Shown: positions 11,626 through 22,944 of the stretch, one piece after another
Position numbering within the stretch: the first letter of the stretch is position 1
Layout of the letters: the number at the start of each line of letters is the position of its first letter
Origin: Eupeodes corollae
Lineage: Eukaryota > Arthropoda > Insecta > Diptera > Syrphidae
Direction: 5' to 3'
DNA: 64,000 bases
Assembly: GCF_945859685.1 (NCBI RefSeq)
Contig: NC_079149.1
Coordinates: 17,271,118 to 17,335,117, forward strand
Made by a program: the position numbers and the translations under genes
Notes under the pieces: model-generated
Database searches by the model: none
What the model saw: the letters and a program-made list of their open reading frames with translations, nothing else
What the model was told of the DNA's origin: nothing

Positions 11626-11976
11626 TGGCTGAAACACAAACACGCTTCAGCTTCGGCTTCGCCTGACGTTTACGAGTTCAGCCATAGGAATTCATAATGC
11701 ATGCTATCACAATGAAGCTTCGACCTCACGTTTCGTTTGACAATCGTAAGGAAAAGAACGTAATGTAACGTAATGTGACTCCAAACGGAAGCTCTAGTTC
11801 AATTATCTGAACATTTGCTTTGTCTGACAGCTCATCAGCTGTAAAAAAATGTCAACAAACAAAATATTTGCTCTTTGGAGGGATGAAATAATAGAAATGT
11901 CATTCAAAGCAACCTCAAAGCAGGCCTAACGTAACACAGACGAAGCCGAAGCTGAAGCGTGTATGTGTTTCAGCCA
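11626..11976 (+). mobile_element. PIF/Harbinger-like MITE, copy 1
   Basis: 351 bp with terminal inverted repeats of more than 30 bp (TGGCTGAAACACAAACACGC / GCGTGTATGTGTTTCAGCCA). It is flanked by the 3-bp direct repeat TAT (11,623-11,625 and 11,977-11,979). It has no coding capacity. Copies 2-4 lie at 43,557, 56,386 and 58,112. A T-A/T-A 3-bp duplication is the hallmark of PIF/Harbinger and Tourist-like MITEs. It sits inside the decayed pogo element. Confidence 0.9.
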
Positions 11977-11999
11977 TATTTTGTTCGGCCCACTGAATG

Positions 12000-13520
12000 C
12001 CCTTGGCGAATATCTTCCTTGCTGCATTGTTTCAAATTTTCGAAACTTCTTTGTTTACATTTTCATCTTTACTGTCTTCTTCTTCTGCTTCAGTAACATT
12101 TTGTTGGGTTTGTAAAGCGGACTGAATGATGTCATTATCTTCATTTTGACAAGTTGCCCATTTATTGATTTCATATGTGGATGTGTCACCATTCGGATCA
12201 ATTATTCTTATCATGGCATGAATTCTATTTAAATCAGCAAGCAAAGAATCCCAGTCAATTTGTTGGCGTAACTGTGAAAGTGGTATAAGGTTTTGATTAT
12301 TCCATTCGGATGCCATTTCTGGCCATAATATTAACCAACTCTTTGTAATATTTTTTTTCCGATACCTTTACAAGCTGAATCTAAAAAATAAACAGCATCG
12401 CGCAAATTGATTTTTTTTAAGACTGCTGCAATGTTTTTATCATCTTCCAGTAGAATTAGGGTCAATAGCTGCTTTCTATATGCTACCTTTATATTCTGAA
12501 TTAAATTTTGATCGGCTGCAATATTGCTGTGCAATTAGGCGGTAAAAATAAGACTCTGAAGTTCGGATCAAAGTTTATTTCGTCTTCTTTAGGATGAGAT
12601 GAGGCGTTTCCAAAACCAAAAGTGCATGTTAATCTCTGTCAAAAACTTTTTCACACTTGGAATTAAATTATTCTTGAACCAATTAAAAAAAAACGTTGTA
12701 GACATTGTAGACAGACTACTGGAAGATTAACGTTTTTAAAAGCCCTATGATTAACTGATTTTCCGATTTTAGCTAGGAGCGGTAACTTATGAGTTCTTGC
12801 AGCGTTAGAACATGGCTTAAAAGTAACGCGATCTTTCGATATTTTACCGCCAGGAGCAGATTTTTCATTCGCATGTCGTCCCCGGAAGAACCCTCCAAAA
12901 GGCGGCTGACTCATCAGCATTATTTACCTGTTCTTCACTTATGTTCATTTCTTGAACAAGTTTTAAAAAAATTTCTTGAAAAGGCTTAACAGCAGCAACG
13001 TCGCTGGATACTTTTTCACCACAAATCTCAAGGCATCGAATTAAATGTCGCAATTTAAGTGTTTCCAACCAATCAGAACTTGTTGCAAAATCTTAATTAC
13101 CTGTCATCTCGTTGTAAAAGAATTTGGCTTTGGTTTTGAATCATATGTTCATATCTGTTGAAATTGGTGCATGATGATAACTTTTTTTTTTGGATGAACC
13201 ATGTCATCAATGCTTCTTCTACCGCTGGGTGTTCACCTTGTCTGATAATTTTTCTCGGTCCTTAAAGCAATTGCTAAATGATCTTAGACCTTAAATTAAA
13301 GACCTTTTGTAAGCGTACCTGATCCTTGAAATATGTTAGGTACACATTTCCGAATTTTCATCTTATTCATTTTTATATCAAAAACAGTTGACTTTGAGAC
13401 TTTGAAAATTTCTGCTACTTGCCTGACTGATTTGTCAGTTTCAATATCATCCAATATTACACATTTCCCAGAACAGAAAGTGTCAAAGTAACCTGCTTCC
13501 TTTTTTTGTAGAAGCCATAA
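12000..13520 (-). pseudogene. Pogo/Tigger (CENP-B-like) transposase remnant
   Basis: Minus-strand coding in several frames. The N-terminal part (about 13,520-13,320) resembles the helix-turn-helix DNA-binding domain of Tigger/Jerky proteins. The middle part reads NADESAAFWRVLPGTTC at about 12,865-12,915, the region of the first catalytic Asp in this family. It is followed by KDRVTFKPCSNAARTHKLPL and KIGKSVNHRAFKNVNLPV, which are also characteristic. A C-terminal acidic region lies at 12,316-12,032. Frame breaks at about 12,535, 12,660, 12,860 and 13,085 make it non-functional. The assignment rests on these motifs. Confidence 0.75.
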
Positions 13521-13608
13521 TAAGTAATAACTGATGTTTTAAAAATTTTCAATGAGAAATTCAAGTTACACCAAAAAAGCGAGTGTCCGGACTAGCGAGG
13601 CTGTACTG

Positions 13609-13964
13609 TACTTGACAATTGCGTAAAACACTTCCGATTTGGCAAGCGATAAAGAAGGGTTCTAAATGGTTTCGTCTAAAAATATTAGTTTCTTCCAATA
13701 AGCCCAACATTTAGTTCGTGACGTTAAAAATTGTTTTGTAAGATTTATTTTATTTTACTAATATACTACTATAATATAATAATACTAATAAATCAATTGA
13801 TTTTTTATATTTTATTAAAAGCTTACAAGAACATTTTGTCATTATAAACTTCATTTGTTATCAAGGTATTCGAGTTAAGAATCAATTTTTTTTACATTGA
13901 CTGAGTTTAAACTTGGAAACTTAATTTTTAAGCCTATTCGAATTACGACTTTTTTTTTTAAGAC
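13609..13964. other. Intergenic, no gene seen
   Basis: AT-rich spacer with no recognised feature. Confidence 0.5.
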
Positions 13965-15450
13965 TAGAAATGACAGAAATATCCCTCCTTGGAACCGTTA
14001 TAAACTTCCCAAAGCAAGTTATTGTAATGGGTACGATTTGTTAAATTGAACATTTTGAAATTTCTCGACGATTCAAGGTCCCTAGAGTCGAAATAAAAGA
14101 TTTTCAGAAAGATTTCTGTTCGTCCGTGTGTACGTACGTTCGCTACGTTTTGTTAGTCGTCTTCAAGAACCAGAAGAGATATCGACTCTAAATAAATTTT
14201 GTTAAACAGATAATAAGGCAGAAAGATGCACAAAGGGCTCTCAAGAAAATTGTGTTTGTGGTTTTTTGACCATAGCAGTTTAAAAAAAAATGTTGGTTAA
14301 TCCTAAATATCTCATGAACCAATGACGCTAGAGACTTGAATTAAATTTTATATAATATATTGTAACATGATATCAAAGAAGTATCTTTTTTGAAAAAAAT
14401 CCATTTAACGGTTTTTTGTATAAATCAAAAAAACTGGAAAAAAAATATTTGTCACCTCGAAAATTTTACGAGTAAAAAATTATTTCATCTCCAAAACAAT
14501 TTTGTGCAACAAAGAATAATGTTTTTGATATCAGGTAAAATTTTGAAAAAAATCATGTTGACGGTTTTTTTTTTATAAAAAATTAAAACCTAAAAAAACA
14601 TAATTCAAAGTTCTTATAAGAAATACTGTTTGCAACATTTGGTAAAATTTTGAGAAAAATCAAACCGACAGTTTTTTTTTATAAAAAATAAAAACCTAAA
14701 CAAAAAAGTTAATACAAATTCGACTCAAATATCTTTTTAAAACTTTGAAATATTGGGTTTAAAGTACTTTTATCTTTTAAAAATGTTGTTGTCAATATTC
14801 AGTAAAATTTTGAGAAAAGTCGAACTCACAGTTTTTCTTACAAAAAATAAAAATTTAAAAGAAAATTTAACAAAAGTTGTTGAAAATTTATTTTCGATTC
14901 AAACATCTTTTCAAAACTTTGGAAAATTTGGCTTTAAACAAATTTTATCTTTTAAAAAAATATCGTTGTCAACATTCAGTAAACTTTTGAGAAAAATTGA
15001 ATTGACAGTGTTTTTTACAAAAAAAAAAGTAAAAACTAAAAACAAATTAATAAAAGTTGGTAAAAATTGATTTTAGACTTAAATATATTTTGAAGACTTT
15101 AAGATATTGGTTTTAAACTAATTTTTTATTAGATATATGTAATATTGTATTCAATATTCGTTAAAAAATTGAGCGAAAACGAATTGACAAAAAATAAAAA
15201 CCTAAAAATAACAATACTAAAACTTAGTAAAAATTGACTTTCGACTCAAATATCTTTTCATAAATTAAAAATATTGGCTTCAGACTTGTTTTATCTCACA
15301 GAAAATATTGTTTTTGACTTTCAGTACATTTTTTAAAAGAATCCAACAGTCAATTTTTCATACAAAATTAAAACATATAAAGAATAGTACGCAAAATTGA
15401 TAAAAATTGATGTTCATTTTTCGATATCATTAAACAGACCCTTTTTTTAT
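13965..15450 (+). repeat. Repeat element with tandem ~170-bp monomers
   Basis: A core (GGTCCCTAGAGTCGAAAT near 14,080, then CGTACGTACG-like microsatellite) is followed by a diverged tandem array. The anchor GTAAAATTTTGAGAAAA recurs at about 14,535, 14,642, 14,802, 14,979, 15,160 and 15,324. After the first, shortened unit, spacing is 161-181 bp. Each unit also has a T-rich tract and a CGACTCAAATATCTTTT-like string. It has no convincing coding potential. Related copies lie at 6,505 and 36,120 (reverse). The layout resembles insect Helentron/DINE-type elements with central tandem repeats, but no helicase or terminal hairpin was seen. Confidence 0.7.
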
Positions 15451-16636
15451 TCGATACAGGAGAAAGTTCGAGCGATCCAGTCGTGCATTTTATTTTTCTT
15501 AAACTCCAAATCCGATTTTGTTGAAGTGTACATCTGAAGTTGTACAATTCATTCGACGTGTTGTAAAATTAACAAACAAACAAAATTATATTATGATACT
15601 AATTATGATTTAGGTTGGCGGAACAATGCAACGCAAAATTCCACAAAACAAAACTGTAAGAAAAACGAAATTATTTTAAATAACAATGGGTACGAGTAGA
15701 TTCCTACTTATTGAAAACAATTAACAAATGTCAAATTCCAAAAAGGTTGGTTTGTTAATTTTACCACCGACAGCAAAAACAGTGCTGTCACCCAGTAGCT
15801 CAGTTTGGGGTGGGTTTGGAAAAATTAATTATAAAACTTACTAAAGGTACTACACAGGGGCGTAGGAAAAAAAATAAAGAAAAAATGGGCGCCAGGAATT
15901 ATTATGGTACTTATCATCACCAATCAAGATAAATAATAATAAAAAAAGCGGAAATTTACTTCCAAATTAAAATGAAATTCAAGATTAATTTTTCACCTAG
16001 AAAGGTTAAGATATTTACTTTATATCTATGAAACCTTTATAAATAAAAAGATAAAACCCAATTTTTTTTCCAAAAAATATTTATAAAATTTAAATTGATA
16101 CAAAGAACAAAAAAAGGAAAACAACAATTGGTTGTGCGCAAAGGACACATAGAAAGGTCACCTTGGGAAAGTTCCCAAAGAATAATGACAAAGTTGCGGG
16201 TCCCGAAATCTCGGGAGACAAAAGAATCGACTGAAAGTCTCTCGGGTTGACACAACTTACAAGCAAAGGTAAAACTCACTCAACAAAAAAATACTTTTCC
16301 TCTCTTCTCAATCACGACTTACTCAAAATATGTATGTTTTTCTTTATCAATTTTAACCCAACGCACTAACACTATATTTTTTTTTCTTTCTCCAAAAATT
16401 GTTCACTATTTTTTTTTTCTTTTCGACCTAACTCTTCTTAGCTTCTCCAAAAAGCGGCCATATTCATGGCGAACTTAACTTCCCTCATCCAAGAGGCCAC
16501 GAAAAGTAGCCATCCTACTCTGACCTTTTGTTATGATCTGGTTTTCTCTTTCGGTCTAACTGCGACACCCGGTTTTTTTGCTGGGGTGCATGCCGATTTT
16601 AAAAACCAGTCAAGTGTTTGTGGTCTCTTTCACAAT
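15451..16636. other. Intergenic, no gene seen
   Basis: AT-rich, with a less AT-rich patch at 16,120-16,630. That patch contains GGGTCCCGAAATCTCGGGAG, a short inverted repeat at about 16,199, and might be remnant repeat DNA. No gene is supported. Confidence 0.4.
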
Positions 16637-17314
16637 TAGGGTAACCATTCGTGGCCATTTTGAGGGGATTGTCCCCCTTTAAGATTTCAGGAGATGTTTT
16701 GTCCCTCAAGACATAAAACGTGAAAGGGGAACATAATGTCCCCTTTTTTTTAAACATCCGCAAACTATTTTTATTTTCAAGCAATATATTTTTATTCTAA
16801 AAAGTTTTTCCACTTTTTTTATTCTTTAATTAAAAAAAAGTGAATACTTCCATGTTCCATCATAGTTATTTAAATTTTCACAACTGAACACATCCATTCT
16901 TTTAATAAAACGTTACCAACTTCACTCGCAAAAAGTTGTTTTCTATCTGTCACTTCGTTTTTCATTTCACAACAGTTCTATTATTTGCGTCTAAATAAAA
17001 TTAAATTTGTTAAAATGTCGGACTCAAATGGAATAAAGACTTACACTTATGTACCTTTAAATTACTGAATGTTAATATGGAAACAACAATACCTGTTGTT
17101 CCTTTTTATTAATTATTTTATTTCGTTTTTGTTTCATGTCTAAACATATGGATGTATTTTTAGTTTTGTCATTAATTTTTTTTTCTTATAATAAAATTAG
17201 AAGTAGAAAACAATACAAAAATTGGTTTCTGGTTACTGAATGGAAAAAAGAACAATTTAATGTCTGATAATCAAAATGTCGCCATTTTTTTCATTTTTGG
17301 AAATGGTAACCCTA
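16637..17314. mobile_element. Non-autonomous hAT-like element
   Basis: 678 bp bounded by TAGGGTAACCATT at the left and AATGGTAACCCTA at the right, an inverted pair matching the YAGNG start of hAT termini. It is flanked by near-identical 8-bp repeats TTCACAAT (16,629-16,636) and TTCACATT (17,315-17,322), the duplication size expected of hAT insertions. Subterminal inverted strings with GTCCCC/GGGGAC occur at 16,665-16,745. No transposase is encoded. Confidence 0.8.
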
Positions 17315-17322
17315 TTCACATT

Positions 17323-19228
17323 GGTGATTTGAACACCAACCTTGGCTTAATGGACGAGTTCAGTTCTTATCCGTCGAATCCAATTGGTCTTAAAAGTAAA
17401 CGAAATTTTTTTGAGAATTTGCGAATAAAATCCCCCAGCCCAAACCGGCCCTGTTTAATAACTTGAGGAAAGCGTTCTGGTACTTAGGAACCTTGGCATT
17501 TTTCAACCAAGATTGAGAGGCAGAATCCGATAGTTCGAGATTTGACAATAAACCCTTAGACTTCCGTGCAGACAATTTTAGGTGAAGGGAAAACACATCG
17601 CAAGGTGACCTTATTTAGTATTCCGACACTTTAGGCTGGGCATTAAGCCATACTAATATTAGGCTGGTGTGCATCTTATAGAAAGGATGCACACTATCGT
17701 TTTCTCCTTGTGTGGACCACCTGTCAAACACTCAATTAGACGTCTTCGTGACTCATCCGTCACACAATTGTGTATTTTTTGACCGCCCGACACAAATTTC
17801 TAAAGTAAATGAAAATGTGGACCCTCGGTCACACAACCACATTACCACTGAAACCTATTTTGTTTGCTTTTCCAAAATACAATAAGAGCAGGTCACTGAC
17901 TGATGGAAAGCAGGGTTCTACTGAACTCTTAAAATACTTTAGAGCCGTAACGACGAAAGGAAGGTTAAAAAAGGAAAAAGGATATGAGGTAGGCTAGTGA
18001 AACTTGTTGTGGTAAATTTTACCGTAATATTATTTATTTTTCGTAAAATATTTCGGTTGTAAAAATATTTATTTGCATATTTTTTATCTCGATGTTATTA
18101 TCTAAAATTATTTGGAAGTCCACATCTCTCTGCTGGTTCCTGAAGAGGGCCTTCAAACTTCAAGAAATGTCAATATTTTCCATTGGTCTAAAACATTTAT
18201 AGTTTTTAAATCTTATCGATTGGTTTTTGAAGCTATCTCTAAAAATCTGAAATAAACTAACTTTTTCCCATGTGTAATGTCATTTCACATGAATCCTTGT
18301 ATATTACGGTACTATTCACTGATTTATTCGAATATTTTACTCTCACCTGTCATAATTTTTCTTTCACTGAGTCTTAGTCATTCAAAACATAAACTTAATT
18401 TTTGTTTTATTTTTGAAATCAAAATCTATTCACAAGTTCAATGTCTGTTCTTTTGTTTTTTTTTTGTATTTTAATTTTTATTTTCTTACTTCCGAAGAAA
18501 AACATCTGATAAATAATTTAAATTATCAAAAGAAAACTCAGAAAGTCTCCTGAGTTTTCTTAAGAACAAGTGTTTCTTACCATGAGACATTAAAGAATTG
18601 CCAATTTTATTTTTAGAAAATTCAATATCAAAACAGTGAATACAAAAATTTCTTAGAAAACGTTTTGAGCTTTTTTAAAATAGATTTATATTGAATTGAA
18701 TTTGTTTTTATTTTTTTTCCGTGAACTTGTTCCTATTTATTTGATTAATTTGATGTTTTATCAAAGAGGTTTATAAACTTGAAATATTATTGTCTCTGGT
18801 TATATAATTTGTATGATGAATTTCACACAAATTGTGACTGTTTTGTATACTTTTTGAATGGTGTGGCTTAAAAATTGGAAACACTGTTTTTAGCAATGAA
18901 ACATTTGACAGCTGTCAAATAAATCATTTTTTCTTTTTTTTATTGTTCTATTCCATTTACAAACACGTCTCATATTTTATAAATACCAACATTTCATGTA
19001 ACTTTCCCTAAATCTTCTCTAAACTTCCTAAATACACAAAAATTTGTTTTTAAAACATGACTTAAATGTCATGAAACCAAATTAAACATCTCTTCTTTTT
19101 TGAAAGGAACTGTCAAATATAGAACTGTCATTTATGATAATTTATCTAAACAGCTTACATTACAGTAGAACTGTTTTGCCGACCATTCAACCCAAATATA
19201 TTTAAATTCAAAAATATATATATAAAAT
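17323..19228. other. Intergenic, no gene seen
   Basis: AT-rich. It holds a perfect palindrome ATTTGACAGCTGTCAAAT at about 18,903-18,920, a word type that recurs across the window. No gene is supported. Confidence 0.5.
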
Positions 19229-20925
19229 TCGTTGAAGGTCGAGCAGAAAACACTCTTGACTTGTTTCTTACCTCTGACCCTGATAAGTACACTGTTAGTG
19301 TTCTATCTCCTTTAGGCACATCTGAAATTGAGTTATATCAGCAAATTTTTCTTGTCAAAACTGTCCAGTTAACAGAGAACCGTTTGGCAATACGGGAAAG
19401 CCAACTGGGACGGTCTAAATAAGTACTTCAGAATCTTTAACTGGTCACTTTGCTTCCTCGATAGTGACGTTGACGCCAGCGCTGATATGATCAGAAGTTT
19501 GATTCTCTTGGGAATGAGAACTTTTATCCCGAATAGGGTTAAAAGCACCAGACCAAAGGAAAACGCATGGGTCGATGCGAGCTGTAAAGAGGTTATTATG
19601 GTCAAGAAGGTAAGTTTCCGTTGTTTTAAAACCAATCCAACTGAGAAAAACCGGAATAAGTTCAAGCAAGCCAGGAAGGCCTGCAACGCCCATATTCGGC
19701 GGACCAAATTTTTACATGACCAAAAATTACGGCAAAAAATACTGCAATGTCCCAAAGGCAGTACAAATTTTTGGTCATTTGTAAAAAATATGAGGAATTC
19801 TTCATCTTCCTCGGTTCCTACGCTCGTTGTGAATGACACTCCATTGGTTAGCTCCTTAGAGAAAGCTAATATCTTTGCTAGGCAGTTCGCTGCCAATTCA
19901 AAGCTGCCAGTGAGCGTTATGACTCCGCCTGTACCTGAGCGAGTTAGTGATTCTATAGGCAAATCTTTTTTGGGACTCAAACTGTAGCTAGAATCCTAAA
20001 AGATCTTAACATACATAAATCTGCTGGTCCGGATGGTAACCCCGCTGTTGTTCTGAAGAGGTGTTTTTCAACGCTCTCAAAACCACTGCGTAAGCTTTTT
20101 CATCTGCCCTACACCTCTGATCACGTTCCTAGCGGATGTACCGATTGCACTTACGTCCCTTCTTTCCAAGGTCATGGAAACGCTGATTAATTATCAGCTC
20201 AAGAAATATCTTGAAGAACGGAAGCTTCTTAATGACCGACAGTATGGCTTTCGTAGCAATAGGTCCACTGGTGATCTCATGGTTCATCTCACCGAACATT
20301 GGAACAAATCTTTACATCGTTTTGGAGAAAGTAAGATTGTTGTACTTGATATTTCAAAAGCATTTGATAGGGTTTCGCATAAGGCTCTCTTATCGAAAAT
20401 GCGTGCTTTTGGTATTGTTGAATCCCTCCTTCATTGGATTAGTAATTACCTTTCGAATCGTTCAATACAAATTGTATTGGATGGGTTCAAGTCTTAAAAC
20501 CACAAAATAAATGCTGGTGTGCCCCAGGGCTCTGTTCTATCTCCAACACTCTTTCTCATTTTTATTAACGATCTCTTGTCTGCAACTTCTAATCGATAGT
20601 ACTCTTAGCTTTCCATATTCGTTTTTAGATTCACATCCCTCTTCTTCGGATGTGGAACTGCAACGACAAAATATGATAAGCCCATTAAATTCCGACATAA
20701 ACAGCATTGTAGAATGAGGAATAAGAAACCGCGTAGAATTTAATGCTTCGAAAACCCAATGCTGTCTTGTTTCGTTAAAGCGAAATAAACCCCCGTTGCT
20801 ATTATCCATAGATGGCACTTGCATTGAGGAGACTGAACATCTCGATATTATCGGTATGTGTATCACCAACCACCTTTGTGGAACGATCTCATACGCTCAT
20901 CTCATCTCGCCAAAAATGCCGCAAG
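19229..20925 (+). mobile_element. LINE family 2 (CR1/Jockey-like), copy A, 5' segment
   Basis: Non-LTR retrotransposon remnant. The end of an endonuclease is readable at 19,230-19,330 (LDLFLTSDPDKYTVSVLSPL). A linker ORF lies at 19,487-19,987 (NTPL-like region, SSSVPTLVVNDTPLVSS). RT blocks follow: KSAGPDGNPAVVLK near 20,020, RQYGFRSNRSTGDL and VVLDISKAFDRVSH at 20,240-20,370, then AGVPQGSVLSP near 20,515. A 20-nt deletion at about 20,594, compared with copy B, removes the FADD catalytic box. Frames break at about 19,987, 20,165 and 20,497. It continues at 22,945-23,290 after a block of LINE family 1. Confidence 0.88.
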
Positions 20926-22932
20926 ATCTAGCACGGTCTCTAGCTAGATGTCTACAGTTTCGCGCTCCAAGTTGGGTGAGGTCACCTTCCACTTGTGCGA
21001 GCCACCTGATCCGCGGTCTTCCTCTACTGCGCTTTCCTGTGGGTTTGGTTTTCATGCGCTCTACGTGACCCAGCCATCTCAGTCGTTGGACTTTTACCCT
21101 TCCGGTAAAGTCTACGTCGCTGTACAGCCCGTACAGCTCGTCGTTCCATCTTCTCCTCCACTCCCCTTCGATGCATACGGGACCGTCGATCACACGAAGA
21201 ACTTTTATCTCGAACCGACCCAAGGTGCTTTTATCCGCTTTTGTCATAGTCCATGCTTCTGCACCGTATAGCAGGACGGGGATAAGCGGCACTCAATTGC
21301 TTTCTTAGTCCAAAGAAACCGCGGTAAGCAAGATTTATTCTGCGTTTGATCTCAGCGCTGGAGTTGTTTTCTGCGTTTACAGCGGAACCTAAACCCATTT
21401 TTGCCGCCTCTGCCTCAATACTCACAAAAGTCCCATTGACATCAAGCTGAGTTCTTCCGATTATGTCAATGTCAGACTTTTGAAAGATAGTGCTTCTAGT
21501 GTTGACGTGTGAGCTCTGCACTCTTCTTTCAAGCACTATGTTTAAAAAAACGCATCAGAGCGCATCACCATGTCTAAAACCTTTTTTGACATCGAAAGGT
21601 TCTGTTAAGTTTTCTCCAACCTTTATGGAACAGCGTTAATTTTCCATGGTCATCCTGAACAAACGGACGAGTTTGGCAGGGATGCCAAAACTAGACATGG
21701 CTCTATACAGCTCGTCCTGTATATGCTGTCATATGCGGCCTTGAAATCGATGAAAATATGGTGGGTGTCGATTTGGTGTTTTTGGGTTTTTTCCAGGATC
21801 TGCCGTTATGTGAATATTTGATCAACTGTGGACTTTCCTGGTCTAAGACCACACTGATAAGGACCTTTCAGGTTGTTGACGATGGGCGTTAGACGTTCAC
21901 ATATTACGGCAAAGAAGATTTTATAGGCGATGTTAAGTAGTCTGATTCCTCTATAGTTGGTGCAGCTTAGAGGGTCTCCTTTTTTCAGGATCGGGCAAAT
22001 AATACTGGGGTTCCATTCATCGGACATGCTTTCTTCCGACCATATCTTACAGATAAGTTGGTGCATGCTCCTAACCAACTTATCTCCAGCTGCTTTAAAG
22101 AGCTCGGCATTCAAGCCATCCGCTCCAGCGGCTTTATTAGACTTCAGCTTAGATATGGCAATCTTTACTTCGTCTAAGTCGGGAGGACGGGATGGTTGGC
22201 TTTCGTCGTCTATGTTGAATGGATCATTCCGCCTGACAGCGGAATTCAGTTCGTCGTCACCGTTATACAGTCTTTCGAAATGGTCCTTCCATATCCTCAG
22301 CATTGACTGTGGTTCCACTATGAGGTTTCCACTTTCGTCTTTGCAGCCTCAGGTTCTGGGTTCATGTACCTGTGAATTTCGTTTCATCTGTTCATAAATC
22401 TTTCGAACTTCATTCCTGCTTTTCAACCTCTCAACATCTTCGACCGCACGCTTCATGAGAAGCGAGGCATGGGCCCTGTCTATTTCCTTCTGAGAAGTCG
22501 GCGTTCTTCTCGGCTCTTCTGCTCATAGAGCTCACGAGCAGCTCTCGTCCTTTTATGCAGCGCCGCTTTGCGTGCCTGTTGTTTGGCTGCATTTGCCTGC
22601 CGACATTCCTCATCAAACCAGGAGTTCCTTGTTGATGGCTGCTTGAAACCCAGCACATCAGAGGCGGCTTCTCTGATTGCATCTTGGCAATGTTGCCACT
22701 GGTTTTTGATACCTTGTGTTGGCGGCAGAGAACTTCGAGAGAGGTTACTTGTAACTCGGTCGGAAAAGGATTTGGCGAGTTCTTGCGTTTATAGCCATTC
22801 GATGTTGTACCTTCTCCCAGCACCTCCCTGTTTTGCTTTGGATCTGGAAACCCGAAGTGCTACCTGTGCTTCTGGGAAAGTTCGGACATCCATGATGCTG
22901 GAAGCTTGTCTGGCGTCGGTCGCAAATATGGT
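20926..22932 (-). mobile_element. LINE family 1 (RTE-like), copy C, nested
   Basis: Minus-strand copy lying inside LINE family 2. It runs from the end of the endonuclease (about 22,930, ARQASSIMDVRTF-like) through the linker (22,823-22,431) and RT (22,318-21,806, AAGADGLNAELFKAAGDKL, NYRGIRLLNIAYKIFFAVIC) to the 3' domain (21,292-20,930). It lacks both the 5' end and the TAAG tail. It shares with copy A the exact 24-nt loss of the YADD box (near 21,474). A second deletion joins KMGL directly to GSAVNAEN near 21,391, and a third lies near 21,285. It is not functional. Confidence 0.9.
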
Positions 22933-22944
22933 GATTTAGATTCA

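Larger units (their letters stand above)
11302..13608 (-). mobile_element. Decayed pogo/Tigger-like DNA transposon
   Basis: The right end, read inward on the minus strand, is CAGTACAGCCTCGCTAGTCC, typical of pogo-group termini, and is followed outside by TA. The left end keeps only the inner part, TAGTCCGGACAC (11,316-11,327). Inside is a broken minus-strand transposase (next entry) and an inserted MITE. The outermost bases of the left end do not match, so that border is approximate. Confidence 0.65.

Noticed and set aside
14390..15070. Lysine/phenylalanine-rich open frames
   Set aside because: Translation of the A/T-rich tandem monomers; no domain and no codon bias.
16190..16630. Possible LTR with primer-binding site
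   Set aside because: A less AT-rich patch and short inverted repeat were noticed, but there is no second LTR, no coding remnant and no tRNA-complementary site that I can defend.
19369..19980. 203-aa minus-strand frame
   Set aside because: Antisense of LINE family 2. The plus strand carries the recognisable linker and RT order.
21957..22397. 146-aa open frame, plus strand
   Set aside because: Antisense of the LINE RT N-terminal region. The identical-length shadow at 1,511-1,951 and 51,983-52,423 shows it follows the LINE, not a host gene.
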